This document shows, in pieces, positions 1 through 12,074 of a stretch of 64,000 nt of DNA. This DNA comes from Aphrocallistes beatrix (Eukaryota > Porifera > Hexactinellida > Sceptrulophora > Aphrocallistidae). Under the pieces are notes generated by a model. The model did not search any database. It saw nothing but the letters and a program-made list of their open reading frames with translations, and had not been told where the DNA came from. A program made the translations under genes and the position numbers. The number at the start of each line of letters is the position of its first letter. Positions within the stretch are counted from its first letter, which is position 1. The DNA is taken from assembly GCA_963281255.1 (NCBI GenBank), contig OY725493.1, forward strand, positions 1,611,550-1,675,549, given 5' to 3'.

Positions 1-151
1 ATATACGTATGGTATCTTTTAACTCAAAACTTAAAATATCATTAAATTGGAAGCAAGAAATTAGAATTATACACATGGTTATAACATATTTTTTGCATAT
101 AAATTCTTGATTCTTCCCTTATCCCTCTGCATAGCATCAGAGAGGAGCCGA

Positions 152-3100
152 CTAGCTCTGAATGTATATTCTCACTGTCTTGCTAATTTCAGGAGTATTG
201 CGATTAGCGACTACGCATTTGTACTCTCCACTAAAACTTGCAGTAAAAGATTGAATGATCAATCTTCGAGTCGAGTCTATTTCAATTTCCCCTTCCGAGC
301 TCAATATATTCCCGTTGAAGTACCACCCGAATTCCTCCACTGGAACTCCCTCAACCACACAATCGAGTGTGACCCTGCTACCGGAAGTCACTGTCCCACC
401 CGGATCCACAACGATCCGTGCGATGAATAGGATAACAGGATAAATCACTTGAAGCGAAGTCACCCTTTGTGTGCTTCCCTCTGTGTTTTCTGCCTCACAC
501 ACATACTCTTCACTATCGTCTATGCCTGAGTATGCCTCTTTTATTAGCAGTGTTCCATTGTTAAATATTTCAATGCGTCGATTCGTGTTTAATTCTCGTG
601 TCCCTCTCTTCCACGTTATCTTAGGCGGTGGGTCTCCGGTAGCGATGCAGTGTAGTACCGCAGGATCCTCGTCAATCACGGTTTGTTCTGGTGAGATGAA
701 AGATATTTGAGGTGCAAAAGACCCTCGAACTTCCAAGTACAATTTTCTCTCTATAACATGTCCACATCTGCTCAGCCTGCAAGTGTAGGCTCCAGCGTTG
801 TTACTGTTAACTGTTTCAAATTCAAGTTCCTCTCCTTCTCCTACCAACCCTCCCTCTTTGTACCATCTAACTGCGACTGGGGAGACACTGTGTGCAGCTC
901 TGCAATGCAGTGTTGAAGATTGACCGAGATAGACTGTAGTGTTTCCAGTGAAATACTCGACTATTGGGCTGTTACTAGTAGACACTCTCACATGGATATA
1001 ATTCCTCGCCCTCCCGAGGATGTTACTTGCTTCGCAGGTGTAAGAACCAGTATTATACGTAGGCGAATTTCTGATGGTTAGAGTAGTCATTCTCTCTTCT
1101 TGCTCATTATCGATGCTGATATCTTCAGATTGGATTAGTTGAGTGGATTGAAAATACCAGCGGAATATTACCGGATCAAGAGTACTATTGAACTTGCAAT
1201 AAATAGAGAATTCTTCTCCCTCACACACATCCTCATTTTCGCTCTTCTCAGTGAAGTGAGGCCTGTCAGCATTATCTGGCAGTGTTACCTGCATTGGGAA
1301 CGTGTGGTTAGCATATCCCAACCCAGGGTAGGAAGCGTTGCACGAGTACCTTCCTTGATCTTCTAATCTGATATCGCTAATCGTAACCACTGATTGGTAT
1401 ACGAATGAAGAGTCCCCTTGCGTGTAGCTGCTGGACAGCTGTAGAGTAGCTCTAGGGTCATCCACTAATTCCTCATTCCTATTTCGAAACCATTGGATCC
1501 GGGGCTCTGGTACTCCTGTCACCTGACACGTTAGTGTCGCAGTCTCCCCAGATTTTATAATTAACCCGGGCTGTCTAGAGTGAAACCTTGGTCTTTGCAG
1601 CACCAAATGTTCGCATATCTGTTCGCTATCTCTCAGCCTAACCGGGATGGAGTATTCACCGTTGCATATGTACGAACTTTCATCTTCGCACCCTGTCTCT
1701 CGTATACAGAGCTCCCTCTCAGTCACATTGATCGAGTATTTGACACCGTTGACTAGAATATCCCGATTCTTCCTCCAATTAATGTTAGCCCCAGCAAGCT
1801 GTGGACACTCCAAACACACAGTTTGATGGCTTAACGGATTGAAATAGACTGTTCTCGGAGTTGCTTCGAGTTCTGTGTAATCTGCTGTGATCTCAAGTGT
1901 AGTTAGAGCTCTACATTCATAATTCCCTGTATCCTCACCTAACACTGGAGAGAACTTTAGCGAGTTATTTGGAAATATTGTTATCCTTTCCCTCTCAATT
2001 ACGTTATTTCCTTGGTTGTACCAATTAACCGTTGCAGGTAACTGTCCTCGATTCGTGACGAGACAATGCATGAATACACATTCTCCTATCACAATATTCG
2101 GAGTTTCTATTCTCACTTCAACATTAATTGTCGAGTTTACGCTAATGCGTATCTCTCTCGCGATAATCTCAAACCTATTTGTGGCTGTGCATTTGTATCT
2201 CCCTTCATCTCTCTTCAGGATTCTGTCAAATCTTAGCGGCAAAGATATGTCGGTATCATTATTGCATAGCGGGACTGCCTTCCTGAGGGGTCTATCCTCA
2301 CGAGACCAGGTGAGAGTGGGGAGCGGAAATCCAGTTGATTTGCATAAAACCTCAAATTCCGTATTTACCTGTGCTAGGGTCCTGTCCAGGTTTGGTTCAA
2401 TTATTCTTAGTTCCTGTTGTGGGATCACCCTGATTACCTCTCGATCCGCAATATCATTGTTGCTATTGTCATAGAGGTTTAGCTCATATCTTCCTTGATC
2501 CGATATCTCAAAATCTCTCACTATAAGAGAGCAGTTCTTATGGATGGAGTATTTATTGCTGGTACTTATTCTAGCACTGTTGTGAGTCCATTCGCACCTC
2601 GCTGGGCAGGCTATACAGTTGGTGAGAATGGGCCAGGAGCTTCCAATTCCCGGAGGTATGAAATGACAGGTGGCGAGGTTACACACCGGTCTGAATGTGA
2701 CTTTGAATGTTCTTGAGATGCTTGCAACATTGTTTTCTACTACCACCATATATTCTCCACAACTACGATCGTTAAGCAATGGTATGTGATGGGAGCACTG
2801 CCCGATAACTGAAACTTCTCTTCCCTTATGAGTCCACCTACAAGTTGGGGGTGGCGTCCCTTGAGGGTCAAGATCAATCAAAACCGGACGGTTAAGTTGA
2901 CCTATTCTATCTGTCTGGGGTTCTCTTGTGAAATAAGGTGCTGTCCAGATCGATAGCTCCACTTCTGTGCTAATGGTTCCAGCTTGATTGGTAGCTGTTA
3001 AGCGGTATGAACCTGCATCGGTATCTGTCACCCTTGCTATAACCAGCGTACCCTCTCGAAATATTTGTATTTCGTTGCTAGGGTGTATAACTTCATCATC

Positions 3101-4519
3101 TTTCTCCCATACCAAGATTGGAGTCGGCTCTCCTGTCACAACTGCTTCTATCGTAGAGTTTGTATTTAACAGTGCGTAGACATTCCTGGGCGGTTTTATC
3201 ACCCATGTTGGTTCATCCGGCTGTCCGTATAATGTGCTTGAAAGACGTTGGAATTTAGTGTTTGAATTGTAAGTACCTTTCACTCTAATTTTAAAAATCC
3301 CTGAAGGTAAACGCACGCCCGGTATTGTGATGTAAGATTGGGCTACGTGCGTGCTGAATGCAGATAATGTATTTAGTACTTTACCTTCTAAATCGATAAA
3401 TTCTATCGTCTCTACACTTGTTGTGCTGGTTCCGAATATTTGTACTCGCAATTCCACTAGCTCTCCTCCCCTCACTTCTGTCAGCTCGATTCTTGTTATC
3501 GCATTTCTAAACCTGGCTTTGACATCGATATCGCTTGACCCTCGAACTTGTAGACTTAGCTTCCGCCCTCGATTCCTTCCAAAACATAATCTCCAATTTC
3601 CATCTCTCGGACCGTCGATTTCCCAAGCTTTCACTGATCTAGTCCTTACGTCATGTGGAACCTTGCGATCCGATCCAGGGCTGTGTAAGGATGCCCTACC
3701 TATGTTTTGGGAAAATGGACTTCTTACTGTTATCACTAAATCACACAGACTACCATCTACTGGGATTTGTAGACAATCTGACGGTTCAAACTGGTGCAGA
3801 TCAATTAATGACACACTTTTAGGTTTGACGAAGAGACCTATGAGCTTGACAATGCTCCCGACAGTTTCTGGTGTCCTTCTTACAAAGATTGAATTCCCGC
3901 CTGAGGCATGAGATATCTGGTCGTAGAGCTGAGTTCCGATGTAGTCGAGTCCTTCGTTAGAGCAATGATCCCCGATCATTACAAACACTACGAAACTGTT
4001 TGTCTGCTGGATAGCTCTGATGACTTGGAGTTTCTTTCGAGCATCTTTGGCAGCTCCGTCAGTGAATATAAACACGAAAGAATTTTCAGTGATGTTATCC
4101 AGTACTGTCAGTATAGCGGTCAGCACCGGCTCTGGACAGTCTCCGCCCCCCTTGACCTGTGTCTCGACCTCTGCGTAATCACTCTCGAAATCGGACACAG
4201 TGGTAGATCGATACATGGGTCCGATGTATGGATCATTGAATGGAAAGATAATATAATTATCTACAGGCTTGCATGCCTTCACTCTAGCCCGTTCATCTAT
4301 TACTTGCAAAATGCCGTTCACTTCTCTTCTAACCAGCTGGAGCTCGTTTAGCATGCTCTGTGTCGTGTCCAGGATAAAAACTAGTGAGGACGGGGACCAT
4401 ATGTTGGAGAAAGATGAAGGTTGGGAGCCATTATCTGTCTGTAAGCAAGTCAATCTACACTGTCCTTCTGAAAATTTGATAAAACAAACAAATACATATG
4501 AAAGTATGTAGAAAAGCAT
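152..4519 (-). CDS. Hemicentin-like vWA–Ig extracellular protein
   Basis: Single-exon gene of 1455 residues. A signal peptide covers about residues 1-19. It is followed by a von Willebrand A domain (about 45-235) whose metal site reads D51-T-T-Q-S, close to the DxTxS form of hemicentins. After a linker come about eleven Ig-like domains from residue 435 to the C terminus, most with the W core and the DxGxYxC end motif. The order vWA then Ig array is that of hemicentin (fibulin-6), an extracellular matrix and cell-adhesion protein. However, the nidogen G2F, thrombospondin and EGF modules of full hemicentins (over 5000 residues) are absent and there is no C-terminal membrane segment, so this is a short secreted relative. 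Some Ig units (third, sixth) have unusual extra cysteines. The ATG is clear; the stop lies near the window edge, and a further spliced exon beyond it cannot be excluded. It is divergent to ELP5. Family call firm; orthology to hemicentin itself is inferred. Confidence 0.85.
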   Translation of the reverse strand: MLFYILSYVFVCFIKFSEGQCRLTCLQTDNGSQPSSFSNIWSPSSLVFILDTTQSMLNELQLVRREVNGILQVIDERARVKACKPVDNYIIFPFNDPYIGPMYRSTTVSDFESDYAEVETQVKGGGDCPEPVLTAILTVLDNITENSFVFIFTDGAAKDARKKLQVIRAIQQTNSFVVFVMIGDHCSNEGLDYIGTQLYDQISHASGGNSIFVRRTPETVGSIVKLIGLFVKPKSVSLIDLHQFEPSDCLQIPVDGSLCDLVITVRSPFSQNIGRASLHSPGSDRKVPHDVRTRSVKAWEIDGPRDGNWRLCFGRNRGRKLSLQVRGSSDIDVKARFRNAITRIELTEVRGGELVELRVQIFGTSTTSVETIEFIDLEGKVLNTLSAFSTHVAQSYITIPGVRLPSGIFKIRVKGTYNSNTKFQRLSSTLYGQPDEPTWVIKPPRNVYALLNTNSTIEAVVTGEPTPILVWEKDDEVIHPSNEIQIFREGTLVIARVTDTDAGSYRLTATNQAGTISTEVELSIWTAPYFTREPQTDRIGQLNRPVLIDLDPQGTPPPTCRWTHKGREVSVIGQCSHHIPLLNDRSCGEYMVVVENNVASISRTFKVTFRPVCNLATCHFIPPGIGSSWPILTNCIACPARCEWTHNSARISTSNKYSIHKNCSLIVRDFEISDQGRYELNLYDNSNNDIADREVIRVIPQQELRIIEPNLDRTLAQVNTEFEVLCKSTGFPLPTLTWSREDRPLRKAVPLCNNDTDISLPLRFDRILKRDEGRYKCTATNRFEIIAREIRISVNSTINVEVRIETPNIVIGECVFMHCLVTNRGQLPATVNWYNQGNNVIERERITIFPNNSLKFSPVLGEDTGNYECRALTTLEITADYTELEATPRTVYFNPLSHQTVCLECPQLAGANINWRKNRDILVNGVKYSINVTERELCIRETGCEDESSYICNGEYSIPVRLRDSEQICEHLVLQRPRFHSRQPGLIIKSGETATLTCQVTGVPEPRIQWFRNRNEELVDDPRATLQLSSSYTQGDSSFVYQSVVTISDIRLEDQGRYSCNASYPGLGYANHTFPMQVTLPDNADRPHFTEKSENEDVCEGEEFSIYCKFNSTLDPVIFRWYFQSTQLIQSEDISIDNEQEERMTTLTIRNSPTYNTGSYTCEASNILGRARNYIHVRVSTSNSPIVEYFTGNTTVYLGQSSTLHCRAAHSVSPVAVRWYKEGGLVGEGEELEFETVNSNNAGAYTCRLSRCGHVIERKLYLEVRGSFAPQISFISPEQTVIDEDPAVLHCIATGDPPPKITWKRGTRELNTNRRIEIFNNGTLLIKEAYSGIDDSEEYVCEAENTEGSTQRVTSLQVIYPVILFIARIVVDPGGTVTSGSRVTLDCVVEGVPVEEFGWYFNGNILSSEGEIEIDSTRRLIIQSFTASFSGEYKCVVANRNTPEISKTVRIYIQS

Positions 4520-4590
4520 GATACAAATTTAGGAGCGCCTGCAATCTTGGATCTGTTTTATTGCATATCTTCACATCGCTTCAAAGTTGT

Positions 4591-4863
4591 TTACCCATTA
4601 AATACTAATATAGACCATTTACTCGTTATTGTAATCAGATACGCGTTGGATACTCTCTTCTTGTTCATCTGATTATTCAGCTGTCTTGACCCATTTAGGA
4701 CGATACAAGGGAAAACTTTTGGATCAATGAATTTAGACATGTATTTATTCATAGCTTTAATCTTATTGAGATCACCCTGCGTCCAGCAATTATAAAATTT
4801 GTTTTGGTACTTCTTTGGGATCTTGTGCTTAACACATATGGGGTAGCCATGGACCTCCCTCAT
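4591..4863 (-). CDS. Hypothetical small basic protein (uncertain)
   Basis: A 90-residue ATG-started open frame lies between the hemicentin-like start and the divergent ELP5 start. It is lysine- and asparagine-rich, with no signal peptide or membrane segment. I recognise no family. The first third has a higher GC content than the surroundings, which is the only hint of coding. It could be the last exon of something else or chance. Confidence 0.25.
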   Translation of the reverse strand: MREVHGYPICVKHKIPKKYQNKFYNCWTQGDLNKIKAMNKYMSKFIDPKVFPCIVLNGSRQLNNQMNKKRVSNAYLITITSKWSILVFNG

Positions 4864-4948
4864 TATACAGATTTATAAATGTTCTATAACTAATCCATAG
4901 GCCACCACTATTTCCATTGAATAGCATTTAAAATACAGATAGTGAACC

Positions 4949-5719
4949 ATGTCTGGGATATCTTTCAAGATGGGAGATCTAAAGGGTGAATCTACACTGA
5001 TCTTCGACTCAATAAGTCACAATGGATATCCATTGCTAAATGCATTGACATTGAATTACTTGCGCCATGGGTTATATGATGATGCGATTATTCTGACGAA
5101 TAATGCATCCAGATGGAAAGATGTTATTGAAAGGTCTACTCTCACCACCAAATGCGTATTATTTTATCACAATATGTTTGAGATTTTATCTCTCACTTCT
5201 CTGAATCCAGGCGATGGCCTTTTGGTTATTGATAATCTTGATTTTTTATTGGAAAAATTTGGTGGTAAAGAAGTCATTTCTTTGCTAGTAAGATATAAAG
5301 TGACACTAAGCCTGTTACACATGGGCTTGCATACCGAGTCTACCTTGATGTCTCTCAAGGCGATATCACCTGTCTTTCTTTATCTCGAACTAATAGAGGG
5401 AGCATATGTTGCTACTACTTTCAATGCTCGCCCGCCTAAACTGCTTAAGCAGTTAGAAACTTACTGCATATCTCCTACCTTTAACCTAACATCCACTCCT
5501 TACACCTCCGTGAGGAGCAACATTCCAGGGGTCGCGATTGCAAGTCGTAGTAAGCAACCAAGCAGTACGTTTCGCCTTGAAACGAATGCAGAAGAAGAAG
5601 CAGTGAGAACTCTGGTTGCGAATCCTTTTATAGATAACGAGGAATCTGTTAGCGAATACATAACTGGAAAGGGGAGCAGTGACAGTGAGAGTGATCCGGA
5701 TGATGATCTGAACTTATAA
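4949..5719 (+). CDS. ELP5: Elongator complex protein 5
   Basis: Single exon, 256 residues, ATG preceded by short AG-containing leader. ELP5 is a RecA-fold subunit of the Elp456 hexamer, which with Elp123 makes the wobble-uridine cm5U/mcm5U modifications in tRNA. The sequence shows an alternating strand/helix pattern (for example the GDGLLVIDNLDFLL segment around residue 88, typical of the RecA-like core) and the hallmark acidic C terminus ending DPDDDLNL, matching the DPDDDLDI tail of animal ELP5. Length is slightly under the ~300 residues of vertebrates. There is no Walker A motif, as is usual for Elp5. It is transcribed away from the hemicentin-like gene. Call rests on the tail plus general fold pattern. 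Confidence 0.8.
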   Translation: MSGISFKMGDLKGESTLIFDSISHNGYPLLNALTLNYLRHGLYDDAIILTNNASRWKDVIERSTLTTKCVLFYHNMFEILSLTSLNPGDGLLVIDNLDFLLEKFGGKEVISLLVRYKVTLSLLHMGLHTESTLMSLKAISPVFLYLELIEGAYVATTFNARPPKLLKQLETYCISPTFNLTSTPYTSVRSNIPGVAIASRSKQPSSTFRLETNAEEEAVRTLVANPFIDNEESVSEYITGKGSSDSESDPDDDLNL

Positions 5720-8700
5720 TTCCATTTAATTATTTTCTCAGTTAAATATTGAAGATTTTAAATTATAAATGTTCTTTCTTGCTGATTGAAACGTCACTCT
5801 TGTAGATATACACAGAACTCTATAAGTTGGCAGGTTCTTTCTGACCTTTTTTCGCTCGCTCGGAATTGGTTTCTGTCCTTTTGTTAACTTGACTTATTAG
5901 AGTATATGCATTAATTAAATGTTATTGACTTCAGAAATAGATTAGAAATATAAATATTTTGATGGATGGTAAATATTGGGGTATACAGTTGAATACATTC
6001 GATAGGGGAGCGTATTTGAAATACATTTTTATAAAATACTCTCCTTGAATCAAAGTTCCTAATTATACGTCATTTATTATCAAATACGCCTACCTTTTAT
6101 GCTACAGCGAAGCATATTTTCCTTTTGAACCTGACTAGAAGCGTAACTGTTTGGAAAGTACCACCCTTTATTTTCAAACTTACGTGGGCCTGTTTTTCAA
6201 TATTCTTTAGTTATTTCATTGACACAACTGGGTTACAGATAGCAAAATTTTGATAATATAGGTCATGTGAGATATCGTCATGAATAATATTCAACAAATC
6301 ATTAAGGACTCATAGTCACATTAGTACTTACTTGACAGTAAGCACTAATGTGACTATGAAGTAACTTGGCGTAAACATTGATCAGGCACCTATGTCTCTA
6401 GAATATATTGTGATTACCAACAAGATTACTCCATTTGATAAAAAATCAGGATAATATTTCACACCTTTAAGAATTTTATTTTTCGTATATGTTTTATTTT
6501 CATACTTTTTGAATATTTTCCAAAATGGGTTTGAGTTTAGCTTTCAACGATATTTCGTTTAATTATTTAAAATTTCGGAAATTATCTGAAATAAGTTAAT
6601 CTATGTCAGAAAATGTAAATTGATTATTAATAAATTAATATAAAGGACCAATATTGAAAATACTGTATATCTTGTAGTTCTCTTTGGGATACGAAAATTG
6701 TGCAATGGAATCTGCATAGTCCGATGCCCATTCGAGCACTATGGGAATTTATGAAGAATTCTTGATTATAGAGTGTCGAGATATGCAGATTAAGTGTGTA
6801 GTAATTTAAGCGATTAATAGAATCTTCGATATTTTCGATATATTTGCCTTCCTAGTTCAATAATGAAGTAATATTAGCATTCAAAGACTGAACTGGAGTT
6901 TCTAATCATTCAGAATGAGAAAATAATATTCAAGATTATCACTAGAATTGGTTTCTCTCAACATCTTGTATTATACTTGATATCGAAAATAATACATTTA
7001 ATTTTAAATGGTAAAACCATGATGTAAGATGTTTTGTACCTTATGTACACTACAACAAATTTTGCAATATTTAAATTATTCAAATGAATTCTCAACACGT
7101 TTTGCCATGCAAACGCCCCCACTCCTTGATCTGTACTTCACAGGACGTGCAATTCAATAGCTTACACTTGTACACGCCCTTTAGTTGTACGAAGTTGTAG
7201 CTTTGATGGCAAATAATTGGGATTGTCTTAGTACCCTATCTTTTCACATGGTTTTATTAGTTTTTGTTTAATGGAGTGGACATGATTTGAACAAAATGAA
7301 GCACATTTAAAATCAAGGTCACAATTCTACTACATTATTTGGGGAAATATTTCACAGCCTCAAATTTCATTTAAAAATCTAACAGAACTTTGAGGCGTAA
7401 CCGACGACTATATTCCTATGATATTGGAAATGTGTTTACTGATTATTATTGAACCCCTACTTACACAACCAAATGGCTCATAAGGAATGCTAGCGTTTTA
7501 ATTCATAGATTAATTTGAAACTATATTACCCTCCTCTATCCTTTTTAAAAAATATGTATCTTTGAGAGCATAAGTTTGGTCAAAGAAGAGGGGTAAGCGG
7601 TTTTTTTACAGCTTCTTAAAATTCCTTTGTTTCCACCTAGTTCCAATTACGCAATCAGAGATAGCTGTAATACTCAAATACATTGATATTCTTACAGATA
7701 GAGTTGAACCCACCCCTATTATGTTTTCACCCTACATTTCTACTCGAGAAAATATACCGTACTCTTTACTATCATCAACTCATGAAATACCTCCCTAAAA
7801 TGCTCCGCCTCCGAAATTGATAGCATTCATAAGTTGAAATAGGATATGTCGTCTGCAAAGGTGGAATGCTTGATCAAGTGAGTGTATTGTATTCAATTCA
7901 TTTAACATTATAAGACGTATCGCACTGAGATTGCTAATTGTACTATCATATTAGTGTACTGATCTCATAATCTCAGACACGGGAGCATTGTTGTGATCAT
8001 GGAAGTTATAAATATGATTTTCTGGATCATCTTGTTATATCCTCTTGTAATTTGTCATCTTTCATCCATTTTGATCTTGTTTTTTTATTTGAATATAATT
8101 TACTGTTTATCAATTAATTGTAGCTTTTTTTAATAACAACCCAAGTAACAATCACTATCGTTTAAAGAGCCGTTCTCGTCAATTGATCTTGACACTTATA
8201 AAATTTCAATTTGATTTATTCTGGTGTATAGCAGAACACAAGACTTAATTAGCTAAATATTTTGTAAGTTGAGTCGGTATCGAGAAGTAATTATATACGA
8301 ATATAACGTTTCAGGTCCTGTTGCTTATTAGATACTGCCTAATAATTGTCAAAAACAAGTCAAAACATATGTAACAGTCAACCTGCTTTAACTGTTGTGA
8401 CTAATAAAGTACATTTAACAGGATGTCTATTGGAGCCATTAAAATGGATCCCACTGTACCATTATTATAGATAGTATAGCCAACCCGTTTATATCGAAAT
8501 GATACGACAGAGGTAGCTATCCTTCACTGAAAAAACGATATTGAATAATGTATTTTATTTAAAACTAGAATGCATAATTTTACTCTTGGCAATCATCTAG
8601 CAGATATTTAATTTCAACCGACAGCGACTATTTTTAAGGCGAATATATTGAAGATTAAGGAATACTTCATTTTTTTAAGGAAAGTCGTATTAATTCGGGC

Positions 8701-9637
8701 TAGAAAATGGTACGTGCTTGGTAATTTGTTACAATCTTAATTTAGAAGTGTAATAATATAAATGTTTATGGTTCAATTCCTAGAAGGAGATAGGGAGATA
8801 GTTATAATTGACTCCTCTAAGTATTTTAATCTTAAAAAGTGAGCATTAATTATTTCAACAGCGATAATATTACCTCGCAGTACAGATTTGTATGGAATTA
8901 ATTTCCACTTTGCATCTTCTGATCCTCCAAATAGTCTCTCTAGCTCGTATAAAACTTCAGGAGAGCCATTAGAACAACTCTGCACATACTCACTTATTTC
9001 CTCGAGCAATATTTTCTACGTATGTATGTACCCCTCATTGGATAAATTTATGTAGTAATGTTTGAGTAATTGAGATGAGAATATGAGATTCAAAAGAAGG
9101 ATCATACTTATGGTATAGAAAAGACCTTAGTTTGAAATACAGCTAAGATTCTGAATAGCCGTACCATTTGTTAAAACTTTTCGAATTGGTGAAGTAGCAA
9201 TAATATTATAAATCTTAGAGAACCTCTACGTTTACTTGTTGCAATGTATTAGAGAACTTTGTGTGTACGCCTGCACATAACTTAACAACTGTGTGTTAGA
9301 GTTCCCACACCATGTGTAGACAAAGGTCTCTAATACACTGCAATATATTCACAGATAATCTTGGGCGTATGCGGTGTACATACAGCCTAAAAACTGGGTA
9401 TTAGAGTTTAATACGTATATGATCTGGTGAATATGGGTTAAACTATACACAGTTGACTATACTATAAAGTATATACGGAAGTTGGTTATAAAGTAATTAT
9501 ATCATATTTTCATGCCATACTAAAAATTAGTTCCAGTCTAACTACACAAAGATCATTGTCTAATTAATTACGTGCACTTGTGTATATTTCTAGTCATTCT
9601 GACTGTTATTAATAGTCAAATTATCGGGTGGGGTTAT
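5720..9637. other. AT-rich gene-poor stretch
   Basis: About 3.9 kb with no convincing gene. It is AT-rich with short homopolymer runs. A 78-codon minus-strand frame at 8773-9009 begins with TTG, has no recognisable domain and is not called. The one structured item is the hairpin at 6310-6359. From 9240 to 9420 there are loosely repeated phrases around 'tattagagt', which may be an old local duplication. Regulatory DNA for ELP5 or the next gene may lie here but cannot be identified by eye. Confidence 0.5.
6310..6359. repeat. Near-perfect 22-bp inverted repeat (hairpin)
   Basis: Arms 6310-6331 and 6338-6359 pair over 22 bp with one mismatch around a 6-nt loop. The flanks do not extend the pairing. 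It could be a small palindromic transposon relic or, less likely, a small-RNA precursor (the loop is short for a pre-miRNA). Confidence 0.6.
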
Positions 9638-9937
9638 ATGTTTATGAACTTTTTGTCTTCAAATTTATTAGCTGAAATGTCTGAAAATATTGAGACGTAT
9701 AATTACTGGAAAGACGAGAAGAATACTGACAAATCGATTCCATTGTGGAAGAAATATGGTTTCAACAGTCGTTTCGATTATCTTCTCCATTGCAAGTATT
9801 ACTCTAATTTTAGTTTGAATTTCTTGATGCCGCACGAGAGAAAGATATTCCACTTTCTTGTTTTGTTATTTCTCTTGATGTCGATATACACAACTTATCT
9901 GTATATGCCAGCCTATGTTTCGAAGTTTATGAAGTAG
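9638..9937 (+). CDS. Possible small single-pass membrane protein
   Basis: From the first plausible ATG the frame encodes about 99 residues. A splice-acceptor-like 'tttctag' lies about 45 nt upstream. The middle is polar, and residues about 68-90 form a hydrophobic helix rich in L, F and V followed by a short tail. Codon composition is AT-rich like the surroundings, so coding status is doubtful. No family recognised. An upstream hydrophobic stretch is in frame only if a non-ATG start were used. Confidence 0.3.
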   Translation: MFMNFLSSNLLAEMSENIETYNYWKDEKNTDKSIPLWKKYGFNSRFDYLLHCKYYSNFSLNFLMPHERKIFHFLVLLFLLMSIYTTYLYMPAYVSKFMK

Positions 9938-12074
9938 CTACACAGCTGTACTGCATTCTGTCAACTAATTTAGATACAATTTGTTCTCATTTTGACATTC
10001 AACTTCTGTATTTTATCTAGCATATTCTCATATTCCTTGTCGTGTTTAACTATCCAAAAGATTCAAATAATTATTGTTACTTTATGATTATAGGATTCGG
10101 AAACTAGTAGTATTAGATACGAATTTTATCTAACAATTATGTGAAGAATGTAACCAAGTTAGCAGTTGATAAGATCCTCAACTGACCTCCTACACTGTAT
10201 GAACTAATTTCTCAGCTTATGTCGTAAATCCACATCCAGATAAGTTTGTGAATATTTCAGAACCACTAGGCAGCTGCACTATCCTGATACTAACTGTTGT
10301 TCATTTGAACAATGTATATGAGACAACATTTTGTTATAGTATGAATGCTGCTGGGATTTTGCTTTCTCGAATAGTCTATATGGATAATTAATTGAAAATA
10401 TATCCATTAAACTAAGATCTCAGCTGGATTATGAATTCCAGAGCTGTGTTGTTTGATCTGATTACGAATTGCTCATTTATGGAATATTATTGTCAATTAC
10501 TTTTCGAACATAAAGCCCCCGCAAAACGCAAAATATGCCCTTGTCAGGTGGAACAAAATTGCTGTACTGAGATTCTAGCTCATTTTAGTACAAATATTTT
10601 CTACAATTCTACAATTTATTTGTATTATAATCATTTTTGAAGATGCTTCGCTTTGTTTCTTTATTCCAGATTAATTAATCCAACCATGGATAATTTTGCA
10701 AGAGTTAAGAATACATTTATTACAATCACGGTATCCAAAAATCTTTAAAACTTTTTATCTAACTTATGCCTTATTGTGATGCACCGAGTAGAAGGCGATT
10801 GTGAATTTCGCGAAGAAAAGACATCTACAGGGTTGAAAATAGTATATATGTGTAAATATGGTTATTAATTTGACGAAATGTTGATTTGGTGATATCGACA
10901 AAAATTAGATTGTTTGTTTTTGATAGCTACTTGATATCTACTTTTTAAAAGCAGCGTTACTTCGAAATCGACAAAATATCTGAAATTTATGACAAAATTA
11001 TTGAAATTAAACTCATTCATTTTTTATAAACAATATATAGCAGAAAAAATGTGAAAAAAATATGTTGGCTTATTAAACATGGAACGTCATGAACCATCTT
11101 CATTTGGTATGTCAATTTTCTTTTAAAATCTACTTCTGGGCCCACTAATACAAGTCATAATTTGAGAGATCAACTTACTAAATAATGTTTGCTCCTCCTA
11201 CATCCCTGGATTCACTAAGTAATATCATTTTTCAGCCTTTCAATAAGTTGTACCGTTATTCGATATTTATGATAAAATCTGTATTTTTACACATAGTAAT
11301 AATAGAGATTAAGGATTCTTAGGATTCTTTTAAAGAATAGACCTGATCGTTTATACATGCTTCAACATTATAATCAAATTTGAGACCTTTTTTTAAAAGA
11401 ATTTTTACTTAAATATTTATTCATAGCAAGTATAAATATCCCTAAAAATGATGAACTTTCCGTCCAATTTTATAACTTGATTAAATTAGATAAATTTAAT
11501 AGACTACAACCATAATGGACTGATACAGAGCACTTTAAGGCAAATTAGACTACTACAAATTGAAATATTATCTCTGAATAGATATCATGGATGCAGATAT
11601 TTAAATATTTATTCAATTATTGAATAAATATTAATATATAATAACCTAAAATGCTTAAAAACTTATTTATACAAAATACTATCATTGCAATCGTTTAGAA
11701 ATATCATATATTAATAACATCAAATATCATAATACTAAATGCTTTAATAATTCCTTATGAATTGAGAGGTAATGTCTTGAATATTGATCTCTTCACTGTT
11801 TCGGGAGTCACTACCCTTATCAGATCAATTAAAAGCATAAATGTGCTTCTCCAAGTTGCACATTTTGGCTATGCAACTGAGCCAGATGTAATTTTATCTT
11901 ATTTGAAGATATAATATATTAGCATTGTGTTAACTGCTAACATGACAGTAATCAGTTTTTCTTTAAAATACAGTTATACTGATATGTTTATAAGTATGTC
12001 CACAGCGATATCATTTTTCGTATTTTTCTTGTTGTTCTATAACTTACAGTCTTATACAAACACAAGGGATTATC
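9938..12074. other. AT-rich stretch without recognisable genes
   Basis: Short open frames here (for example 10431-10640 and 11927-12112) are AT-rich, without domains, and look like chance. Nothing else seen. Confidence 0.5.

Noticed and set aside
107-430. Open frames opposite the hemicentin-like gene
   Set aside because: Antisense shadows of the long coding exon.
8768-8785. B-box-like GGTTCAATTCC
   Set aside because: No A box or cloverleaf upstream; not a tRNA.
8773-9009. 78-codon minus-strand open frame
   Set aside because: Starts with TTG, has no recognisable domain, AT-rich composition and no splice context.
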